The notes under the pieces: model-generated
What the model saw: only the letters and a program-made list of their open reading frames with translations
The model's database searches: none
Told to the model about the DNA's origin: nothing
Translations under genes and position numbers: made by a program
In this document: positions 12,065 through 21,930 of the stretch, piece after piece
Numbering within the stretch: position 1 is the first letter of the stretch
How the letters are laid out: the number at the start of each line of letters is the position of its first letter
Source of the DNA: Sisyra terminalis
Lineage: Eukaryota > Arthropoda > Insecta > Neuroptera > Sisyridae
Assembly (NCBI GenBank): GCA_958496175.1
Contig: OY292275.1
Coordinates: 43,787,701-43,851,700 of the forward strand
DNA: 64,000 nucleotides
Reading direction: 5' to 3'

Positions 12065-15000
12065 ATGCATCGAAAGGGCCAAAACTACAAATCTGCTTCA
12101 TCCAACTACAAATACGAACGAAAGCAACGAAAATCCGAAAGTGGAGAAGATAGTGATAATAGTAACACTTGTGTGGTATGCTTTAAGAATGTTAACTTTT
12201 TCTCAATCGGAGATTGTGACCATCCCGTCTGTTATGAGTGTTCGACTCGAATGCGAGTCCTTTGCGAGCAAAATGAGTGTCCTATATGTCGAAATGATAT
12301 GCCAAAGGTACTTGAACATTTTTCATTAAAACCACCCTTAGCGTTTTGGTTTTACGTCCAAACTCCATAATGATGATATGACCTTGTTATATAATAAGTG
12401 TAACAACCTTTACATTTTGAATCTCTCCTCAGGTGTTCTTCACCCAAAAAATCGAACCATTCGTCAAATTAAAAGAGAAAATCGATCCCTGCCATTTACT
12501 TGATCAAAAATATGGGATTTGCTTCGAAAATGAAACTATTAGAAATGCTTACAACAAACTGTTGGAACACAAATGTGCGGTTTGCAATCAATTTCCGGAA
12601 GGCTTCAAAACATTTGCCTTGCTCAAGGATCACGTGCGACGTCAACATCAATTATTCTACTGCGCTTTGTGTACGGAAAACCTTAAAATATTTAGCTTTG
12701 AACGACGATGTTACAATCGAACGGATTTGGCAACGCATCGAAGAAAAGGCGACTCGGATAACACATCCCACAGGTAAAATTTTCGGCAATTATTTAGAAT
12801 TAAAACCCTAGAAGGGTATTAGTTAGTTTCAAGGTGGGAAGGAACTTATTTTTCTTATTAGAGTATGTTTTTACGATTTATGATTTATATAAATATATGA
12901 TAATATGCCTCGTATTGTTGTATTCTCATAGATCAGTATTTTCGAAACTTTTGAACTTCCTATTATTGAATGAGCTGTCAAAGGTACTTTTCCAAAGCTA
13001 CTTTAGCTATCTAGTTACTCTTAAAAAGAGTTAAATCTTTATCTGAAGTTATTTTTTAAGATACTTAAAGAGATACGTTTTTAGTTACTTTGTATACTAT
13101 GTAAATACTAATTTAATTTATACTAATTAATACTAAATTTGGTAACGTAAGGGGTAAAGTTGTTAGGTAATCAGAAAATCGATATCTTATCTTTATTAAT
13201 CAAGAAAAAAGGAAAGTATGCATATTTATTCTCTGTAAACAGAACACACTTTGAAAACGATAGAATATTAAGAGGTATATATTGAATTTTATAGAACGAA
13301 AGAAAATAAAACTATACGTGAAATGAAAAATTTACAAATTTACATCAGAACATACCAACAGCTGATTTGAGTAAAATAAAAATAAAACAGTTAAATTTAT
13401 GAAAACAAAAAAAATCTCAAAGTAAACATTATTTCATATAACCCTATATATATAACCATATTCATATAACCATTATTTCATATGGTAATCAGGTACCCAT
13501 TAAGATGTATGACTAAATAAACGTGCTCCATAAGCATAATGTTAAATTTTAATTTCTCCTCAATTTACCGAGTGCTCGTACCCCTTCCACAGCACAGTTT
13601 TAAAAAATATATTTTCTCCTAACTCCGCGTACAGTAGAATAGTTCTAACGACGGCCACGAGAGAGCGCTGAGTTTAAAAAAAGGGAAGAAAGTAGGATCC
13701 GATGGCATTCATTATATTTTTGGATAGATTTATGATCAAGTTTACTTTCAGTCATACAGCTCAGCGCAGGTACCTCTTTTTATTGTTTCCTGCATACTTT
13801 ATTTTTAGTTACTTTCCGGTATCTATGACAGTTTTCAAGCTATAAGATATAGTTATTTTTGAAAAAGATACTAGTTACTTTTTGCTGAAAAACAAATCAA
13901 CTAAGATATAGTAACTTAGATTACTACTTTAAAGTAACTAAGATACATTTTTCTTATAGTTCTGATGAACTTTATTTTTAGTTACTTTTTGTTATCTTAA
14001 ACATTTTTCGGTATCTAAGATACATTTTAAGTTACATGATACAGTTATTTTTAAAAAGTATCTGAGATATTAATTACTTTTTGTTGCAAAATAAAGCAAC
14101 TAAGATACAGTAACTTAGATACTAAAGAGTAACTAAGTTACTTCTAAGTAATTAAGATACTTTTTTGCATAGCCCTGATTAATTATCGACATGCTAAGTG
14201 TCGATAATTGCAAGAAAAATATATTCAAAAGTTGAAATTTTTGTATGCCAATGTTTTATGTATCATTACTAGGCTTAATTAAAATACGACTAAGCACGTA
14301 TTGTACTCGTATCCCAAGGAGTATGCGTACAATACTTATTAAAAAACAATACCGTAGGGCGACAATTGTGGAATTTTTGATAGTCGAAAAGGTAGGGACA
14401 AGCGGTTTTCGAAAGTCTTTCAACTTTAAGAAAAAAAACTTACTTTCTTTTCTCAACTTTAGTACTTTAGACTGGTCTATTTAACTAGAGACAACCGGGT
14501 ATTTAGAAAACAGTTAATATGTTCTTATACCAGCCGCCGGTTTTTTGAACTTTTTTGATTTTGAATTTTTGGCTTCACGAAACACTTAATCAATAATTTA
14601 AATTAAGTGTTATATAATTATAATAACTAGATTCCATATTTCTGTGGAGGAGCAAAATTTTCTCTCGGACCAGAGTGGTCCGGTTAAATTTGTGTTGTGG
14701 TAAGAATATACCTACCGCATATTGAATGACTTAGAAATTACTCTAAATTATTTAAAATTTATTGGAACGATTTCGATCTGAAACTTTAATTCTAAATATT
14801 GATAACATTTTTACAAAATATACTAACAAAAAAAATATTTTTTTCAGAGGTCATCCTCTTTGCGAGTTTTGCGATTTGCGTTATATGGACAGTGATGAAC
14901 TCTATCGACATCTACGACGTGATCACTTATTTTGCCACTTTTGTGATGCAGATGGGTTACATCATTACTATCGTTCATATGATTATTTACGACAACATTT

Positions 15001-18000
15001 TCAAAGTGAACATTTCCTTTGCGAAGAGGGTCCTTGTGAACATGAACAATTTACTTCTGTCTTCCGTACTGATATCGATTTAAAAGGTGCGTTTTTCATT
15101 GAGTTCTCAAATCAATACTAACTATGAGTCTTTATTTTTAGCTCATAAGGCGTTGGTGCATAGTAAGCAATTAGGAAAAGCCGGAGTAAAACTAGCCAGA
15201 ACTTTGGAACTTGAGTTTCGGTTGGCGCCAAGACCTCGTCAAGATGCAAATTCATTTCAAAATCGATCATCTCGAGTTCCGTTATTAAGTCAATTTATTC
15301 CTCAAGAATGGTAAAATTCAGTTTACGTAAAATTCAGATAAAAATGTTTTTAACTTAGTTCAGTTTTAACACTAAAAACCAATCGTGCTAATGTTATAGT
15401 TAAATGATTACTCACGACTTCATTTTTAACGATTTAATGTTAGAAAGTAGTTACCAAGCTAGTTCAAACTTCCCCGATAAAAGAATGGCTTTATTTTTTT
15501 TATTTAATACCACTAAAACGTGAGAATCATATTTTTTACTGTTCTACTCCTCATAAATTCCATACCATGAGGGATAATCGTTTATGCTTTTTTTTTTGAG
15601 GAAATCATGCCAGATATTTATTTTTTCCTTTATGTAAAACTATAGCTTTTTTCTTACGTTTTAGTGTATTTTTTTCAATTTACAATAAATATTTATTCTG
15701 TTTGAAATTATTAAATCATTTTTTTTTAAATTCTTATAGGAATGGAGAAGAAGGTGCTGTAAGCCTCGATGTGGATCCTGGAGGAAGAGCTCCTCCCATC
15801 GATGAATCTCCTCCAGAACAAAAACAAATAAACGCTTTAGACCCTGAACTGTTTCCTTCCTTAAACGGTGCTGCGGCTCCGTCTCTTATTAGTACAAAGC
15901 CGTTGACAAGGACGAATGCTGGAGGAAGTGGAATAACAATTCATCATACTAGAAACGTCAAGTCTTTAGCCAGAAACGATGAAAATTTTCCGGCTTTATC
16001 GTCAGCTGAGCCACCTCCAGCCCCGTCAAGTAGTACTGTTCGATTAAGTGTAAAGTAAGTATCGACCTATATTAAAATAAATATTCAATAATTTCAATAT
16101 CAAAGTACAAAATATTATTGCTTTACTTTGATGTATTGGTTTTAAATTGCTTATTATATATTATACGAAAATATATCTATACATATAAAAATATAGAGTT
16201 TGTCTCTATGTTTTCTTTTCAGTTAAGATATTAAGTTAAAATATATTACTGATATATTTTTTTAAATTTATCTATTTTGTTCATGTATTTTGATTTCTAT
16301 AATTTTATATAATGGAAGACGTAATCAAATGTATTTAAATTAGAATGATAATAAATCAAATGGTAATTGTACATGAAAACGGCAGTCGGTACTGCTATTA
16401 AAGTTAGTGCTTTTTAGTTTAAATTTTCAAATAAATTATTATTAGATTTTGAGAGATTTAAATTTTAATGTTAAAAACTACAAAAAGTCTGGAGAGTGTT
16501 ATAGATATAAAATTGGAATACCAATATTTTCCTATTGAAGATTTACAGTTAACGGATTACTATCATCATGAGCAGCACCGAGTTTAAACTATTTATTATT
16601 CTAATATGAAAATGTATCATTACAAATTTAGTATTACTTATGTACTGTGATAATTTATATTTATTTAAAATAGACAATACATTTTCTTGTTTTAGTTCCG
16701 CTGATGTAGTGAAGACCCCGAATGTGTCAATACATTTCAATCATCGACCTTTAAATGGTGGTGTCACAACTCGAATTAGTAGTAATAATTTTCAACCACC
16801 AGCCCCAAGTGCTTCAAATAAAAATTCTATTAAATTAGACTCTTTTCCTGCTTTGGGTACTACTTCCTCAGAAAACACGGCTCCACCAGAACCTCAGTGG
16901 ATTGTCCAAAAATCGAAAAATAATAAAAAAGTTCTTACATATAATGCAGTATCAACTGACTCAGGGATAAAACCTAGTACTCCTTCAAAAAGTTCAAAGT
17001 CAAAGCATGTACATAATCTTGACGATTTTCCTAGTTTAAGCAAAACTGTAACTAACCAAAATAATGCTGCTAATAGTAAAAAGAATAACAGTGAAAAAGT
17101 ATCACTGACATCGTCAGTAACTGCCAATAATACGTTGTCATGGTCCAGCGAGGAATCATCATCAAAATCATCCGAAAATAAAACCAAGAAAAAAAATAAA
17201 AAATCGAAAAACCAAGAAATATCTAGTGCCTTAAACAGTAATGATAGCAATAAAGTTAATAACAACAGTTCAAATAAAAATAGTAGTAGTAACAATGAAA
17301 ACAAAAAGACAGTTAAGGACGTGTTGGAAGAAAATAAAAAAGAAACTACTACCCTAAAATCTAACCAAAACAGTGGGAAGGCTGAAAGAAAACGAAGCGA
17401 ACTAAACATTGGAAATTTATCGATTCCACAAACCAACAAAAATATATTGACCGAAGAAAATTTTCCGTCGCTAAGTGGAGTTGGTAAGCCGCCAGGATTT
17501 TTGGAAACGCTTCCAAAACCACCACCTGGATTTAATCAAAAAGTGCAAAAAGCGCCCCCGCCTGGTTTTAGTAGTGTCACGGTAAATTCGGTAGCACGTT
17601 CCGTGAATGATTTAACTTTTACAAATAGCAGTGGTCAAAAGTATGCAATTCTTCCATCTCCTACCTCATCGCTAACAAATTGCACCAATGTCTTCTATCC
17701 ACCGACAAATTTCTTACAACGTAACGCCAATCTGGTTGAAAATTTCAAGTCGAGCTTAACGCCCGAGCAATTAAACGAATTTCGACAATTTTCGAATTTA
17801 TACAAAGAAGGTGGATACAATTCAAAGAGTTATTACGAGCACTGTCGCGAGGCTCTCGGAAAAAAGTTTACTAAATTTTTCCCCGATTTGCTAGCATTAT
17901 TGCCCGATATCGAGAAGCAGAACGAACTCTATGAAATACATCGAAAAAAATCCAATAAAGATGGATTAAATGGCTTGGACAAGTGTGCGACGTGCAATCA

Positions 18001-18115
18001 AATCGTTCTAAATCAAGACTTAAAGCACCATTTAGCCAATCACACGTTGGAAAATCATTTCCCTATTTTGGGAAATGCAAATATGAACAATTTTAATAAC
18101 GTTTGGAAAAAGTAA
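12065..18115 (+). CDS. Znf598: ZNF598/Hel2-type RING E3 ubiquitin ligase
   Basis: Six exons: 12065-12307, 12433-12773, 14848-15086, 15142-15310, 15740-16054 and 16696-18115 (stop TAA), about 908 residues, close to the human protein as I recall it. The C3HC4 RING is near residues 36-78 (CVVCFKNV, CDHPVCYECS, CPICRND). A series of C2H2-like zinc fingers follows (CAVCNQ with HVRRQH, CEFCD with HLRRDH, CHFCD with HFQSEH, then KAHKALVHS). The second half is low-complexity, rich in N/K/S, with three PPGF motifs (residues about 700-726) and six FPxL motifs (about 368, 413, 485, 546, 692, 891). A CATC/HH pair sits near the C-terminus. In the known family the enzyme detects collided ribosomes and ubiquitinates small-subunit proteins eS10 and uS10; PPGF-type motifs bind the GYF domain of GIGYF proteins. 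The 2-kb second intron holds a TAACTAAG-rich minisatellite. Confidence 0.95.
13010..14175. repeat. Degenerate GTTACTTT/TAACTAAGATA minisatellite
   Basis: Inside ZNF598 intron 12774-14847, short units such as TTAGTTACTTT, GGTATCTAAGATA and GTAACTAAGTTAC recur on both strands, densest at 13780-14170. Units vary in length and sequence, so this is an old, partly palindromic array. It has no coding potential. Confidence 0.6.
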
Positions 18116-18343
18116 ATATATTTATTTTTTTAATTTTGCCCATCCTAGTTCCATTGAAAAAAATTAAATTTGATTTCGTACGATTACATTTCTAGCAATG
18201 TTAGAGACTGGTAATTGCATGGTCGGTTTATTTATATGCACGTTCTTTATTTTATAGAATTAAAATTTAATAATATTTAATAATTAAATATTCTGTTTGC
18301 CGAAATGTATTTTATTTTTAAATTTAATTTTTGTTTTCATAAA

Positions 18344-18349
18344 AATAAA
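18344..18349 (+). terminator. Candidate polyadenylation signal of ZNF598
   Basis: AATAAA lies about 230 bases after the ZNF598 stop, within an extremely AT-rich 3' region. Other AATAAA-like sites occur further down, so the choice is tentative. Confidence 0.4.
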
Positions 18350-20063
18350 ATTATATTTTAAGAAATTTGGTTAACTTCATATAAATTCGTTACACAGTCT
18401 TCTTACATTGCTATTCTTCATTCATTAAAATTATCACTTTTATCGGGGAAAGAAACTAATTAAATGATTTATAGGCAATTAATACTAAAAATTAAACAAC
18501 TAATTTGTTTGGACTTTTGAACTTAATTCAAATTTGAAAAGACATGACAAAATTAAAACAAGGATCTTGAAATCGAAAACTATAGAAATGTTGGCCACCC
18601 ATAATAGTTTATTTTTTAGGAGTCACTATTCCTCTCCAGCCTATTGAGTTTCAAGTTACTAAGAGCAAAAAATGTTGTCTAGCGATTATGAAATATGCTA
18701 GTACTGATATTTATAAAAGGATTGCTGGATTATTCCACATTCTATTTTTTTATGATATTTGAGTTCAAGTTTCTTGTCTTTATTTTTAATGAGAAAAAGA
18801 TTTTCATGTTAATGGATTAGGATCTTTTCGTGAAGACATTCAAATAAAAGTTTCAAATGGTGAATTACTGGTTTTTACAATTTTACAACGATAGTATTTT
18901 TTATATTTCACTTGGGTGATTTCAATGTGAATTCGTAAAAAATGAATTTAATAGATTATGCAAAAGAAAAATATTTTTCTTTATAAAAAGAACTTTCAGG
19001 TGATATTTCTTGTTAGTAAATGCAAAGTAATTTTGAAGTATAAATTGAAATATTTAATACAAATAAAATAATGTAAATATTTGTTATTAATTTGAATGTG
19101 ATTTCTTGTTTAAACTATTTTAATATTGCTTTTTATTAAGACTACATTTCAAGTACATGTATGTGTATGGTTATTATAATTATTTTTTTTTTTGAAATAA
19201 AATATTTCAAAAAGTTTTTTTTTTTTTTTTTTTTTGAAAAATGAATTATAAAAATTGCTAAAGATCATTCATAAATTATGTAAGGGTAATATTGTGCCCT
19301 TTATGGTATTAAAGTAGTTCCTAACTTACGTAAACGGAAATAGGTGACTTAATGTCTAACTAAGTAAGACATTTGCGGAGAATAGGCGTCATATTTTTTT
19401 TAAATTTATCCTATATGTACCTACCATCAGAAAAAATATCATTTCGTCGTAAGAAAGAGAACGGGACGGGGTTTTACAAAGCTAACAAACTTTTTCTCAC
19501 GTAATTTATGAATGATCCCTTAGTAAGATATAATAATGTTTTTTTAAGTAATACAACAGATAAAACAATTATAACACTGCATCTCCCAAATTGCCATTTT
19601 TTGAATGACCCCTTTTTTGTCGAAAGTAGATAGGTGTATGGATGCTGACAAAAATTGAATGAGACAAGTACTTTTTAGACCGGTACAATCTGGCAACATT
19701 TCATTTTCTATATGATTTTTAATTCAATTCGCGAATGAATCCATCAACTCATTAGTGCTAAATTCATTATGGTCGATTTATTTTTGAATTAAATTTAAAT
19801 TAAAAGTACAAAATCATCAATTGCCACATTGTTCCACTTTAAAGTACCTGTGCCAATATTTCTATTAAAGGGTTGCTTTTTTTTAGGACAGCAACTTTTT
19901 TACTGGAAAGCCGAAGTCATCATATACATAAATTGATGGAAAATCTATAAAGAAATAATCTTTTCCAATTCATTCTTCACAAACATGAGAGAATATTATT
20001 TATAATTAAAATTCACACGTGAGACAATTTGTCGTTAATATATGGTATTAAATATGCTACCTA
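18350..20063. other. Intergenic region between ZNF598 and prominin, 5' part
   Basis: AT-rich, with a poly-T tract near 19216-19235. The only structured item is the inverted-repeat element at 19263-19518. No gene is seen. Confidence 0.45.
19263..19518. mobile_element. MITE with GATCATTCATAAATTACGT-type ends
   Basis: The left end GATCATTCATAAATTATGTAAG and the inverted right end (reverse complement GATCATTCATAAATTACGTGAG) match at 20 of 22 bases over a 256-bp span. A G-rich block (GAGAACGGGACGGGGTTTTAC) lies near the right end. The termini resemble those of the element at 22486-22776. I saw no transposase. Confidence 0.65.
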
Positions 20064-20235
20064 AAGTCTACTGTTGGCCGAGTGGTTAAGACGGTCGCTC
20101 CAAAACTGGTAGGATTGGGTTCGAATCTCGTGTCGAGCAAATTTTCGATATTTCTCGATTTACGGATTTTTATTAACTCTATAGTCGCTAAAGATCTTAG
20201 TAGTTAAAAAGCGACGGTAAATAACAATTAAAAAC
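20064..20235 (+). repeat. tRNA-derived SINE, copy 3 (best preserved)
   Basis: The A box TGGCCGAGTGGTTAAG and B box GGTTCGAATCTC agree fully with a tRNA Ser/Leu-like head. The body reads through CTCGATTTACGGATTTTTATT to AAAGCGACGGTAAATAACAATT and an A tail. It is directly followed by a headless copy. Confidence 0.88.
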
Positions 20236-20362
20236 ACTGATAGGTGCTGGGTTCGATTCTCGTATCGAGTAAATTTTCAATATTTCTCGATATGGTTTTT
20301 TAGTAACCCTAGAGTCACTAAAAATTCTGGCAGCTATGAAGCAACGATAAATAATAAGAACA
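20236..20362 (+). repeat. tRNA-derived SINE, copy 4 (5'-truncated, tandem)
   Basis: It starts abruptly at ACTGATAGGTGCTGGGTTCG, lacking the A box, and continues through the B box and body to a diverged tail (AACGATAAATAATAA). It abuts copy 3 head to tail, giving a SINE dimer. Confidence 0.75.
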
Positions 20363-21416
20363 AATGAAATATTCTGTCAGTTTCGATTGTAGTGCCAGTA
20401 AATTACTTAAATTACTATTGCAAAAATACTAGGTATACTACGATCACAAAGGTATATTTTCCATTATTGTCGTATTTATTTTTATATTAAGTTCTAATTG
20501 TTTTATAGCAAATATATTTTTTACATAAAATATATTAGATTCTTCAAAGCAGTGCGACAGTTTATTTCCAGATTCATAGAAACTGACAAATAAAAAGGTA
20601 AAGTGAATCGATTATGTATCACGTTAATAACGTTAATAATTAATAACTTTAAATAAGTTTAATGTTCTATCAAAAAAATAATCAATTTATTGGGATTTTA
20701 ATTAAGTGATTAGTATTAAATTCAATAATAAATATTCATATTTTATGGTTTATGCTTCCTTCTTTTTTAAAAGTCCCCGTTTAACTAATAAAACTAAAAA
20801 TAATATCTCAATAAAATGTTTAAAATTTTAAATTTTTCCGCAATAAAACTTTTTAAGCTAATAGTTTTCAATTTTCACCGAAGATAGCGCTTCCTTCTAT
20901 TTTGTTTTAATTAAAATTCGGAACGCTTAGAACTTGAATTCCTCGTTTACGTTTACGACAATAAACAATTCCGCAGATTCCGTACTCATTTTGTCTGAAA
21001 TCAGAATGAATCAAATGAATGTTATTGATTACGTTGGGGTCGGCTGAAATTGGTGTGGACTGGTGTGAATGTTCTTTCAGTCTGTGGCCGACAGCCACTG
21101 TCTACGTTTCGGTTATCGGGTCTTGGGACAAATAGCGATCTAAATCATTGAACAAAAAAACATTTCTGTTTAAATAAAATTATCCTTAATTAGTTAGTTC
21201 ACTTAAAAGACTTCAGTTTGTTAAGTTTTATGAGAAATTCGAGTGATCAATTTAGTGTAATTGCTTGAAAAGTTCTTTCTTTTGCATATGATTCGGTGAA
21301 TGGTGATTGTGTTTTGTTTTTCCTTGCCTTGAGACTATTAAGGATCTTATTAGGTAATTTCTTATTTAAACTTTTAAATTAACATTTCCTTAGTTGTTTC
21401 AGTTGTGCATTCTTTT
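20363..21416. other. Non-coding stretch upstream of prominin
   Basis: AT-rich to about 20880, then a less AT-rich segment (20900-21150) that may be the promoter or first non-coding exon of the prominin gene. The 63-codon minus-strand open frame at 20907-21098 contains a basic run (CRKRKRG) but resembles nothing known to me, and I do not call it a gene. Confidence 0.4.
21079..21353 (+). promoter_or_regulatory. Possible 5' non-coding exon/initiator of prominin
   Basis: TTCAGTC at about 21076 fits the arthropod initiator TCAGT. It is followed by sequence less AT-rich than its surroundings and a usable donor (TTAG then GTAATT) at 21353/21354. It could be spliced to the acceptor TTTCAG ending at 21825. 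There is no TATA box. This is inference from short motifs only. Confidence 0.25.
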
Positions 21417-21510
21417 GTTTGTAAACATAGCTCCCGTGATCCCGGTTTGTCCTGTCTGACAGACATAAGGTGTGGTAGGGATAAGGGAGTTGGTATGTTT
21501 ACACAATTTC
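21417..21510. repeat. Short inverted repeat (about 94 bp)
   Basis: TTTGTAAACATAGCTCCC at the left and GGGAGTTGGTATGTTTACAC at the right are imperfect inverted copies flanking a GC-richer centre (CCCGGTTTGTCC, GACAGACATAAGG). It would lie in the proposed 5' intron of prominin and may be a tiny MITE or a local hairpin. Confidence 0.45.
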
Positions 21511-21840
21511 CCTGTCTACCATTTCAAAAAACCTATTCTTCGAATCGTGAAACAAAGACTTAAATCCTAACAAAGAAAATAATCCTGATCCTGCAGACAT
21601 TTTACTGAATTTTTATCCTTAATGCTTCTACGAAGATTTTCAAAGGACCCAGAGATCTTTATAATGTGATCGGAAAATTATTTAATTACCATCAGCCTAT
21701 GCAGGCTGAGGTTACTAACCTTTGTTTTTCTCCTGAAAAAAAATATTGATCTACAAAATGACACTTTAATTAAACACCTGTTGTGTGTAATAATGTGATT
21801 AATGATTTGCTCTTTTGCCTTTCAGATTAGACAGACAAAA

Positions 21841-21861
21841 ATGGACGAAAACTCGATTTGA
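21841..21861 (+). CDS. Upstream ORF in the prominin leader (6 codons)
   Basis: An ATG at 21841 opens a frame of six codons (MDENSI) ending in TGA, 69 bases before the prominin ATG. Both lie in the same exon if the acceptor at 21825 is used. Its context (AAAAATGGA) is good. A short uORF of this kind would be expected to lower translation of the main frame; that effect is inferred. Confidence 0.4.
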   Translation: MDENSI

Positions 21862-21930
21862 GACAAGGACGTTTTTTTCGCTTTTCCATAAGATTTTGAT
21901 TGGTTAGCTTGTGCTTAACGTTCTTTCAAA

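Noticed and set aside
16894..17439. 181-codon open frame on the minus strand opposite ZNF598 exon 6
   Set aside because: It is the complement of the N/K/S-rich coding stretch; its Leu/Phe/Ser-rich product mirrors AAT/AAA codons and has no family features.
20064..20140. A functional tRNA gene (GGCCGAGTGGTTAAG plus GGTTCGAATC)
   Set aside because: The region between the two boxes is too short and does not fold into anticodon and variable arms, and the unit is part of a dispersed repeat with a long non-tRNA body.
20907..21098. 63-codon minus-strand frame with a CRKRKRG basic run, resembling a peptide precursor
   Set aside because: No signal peptide, no family match by eye, and it lies in the probable prominin promoter region; kept only as a note.
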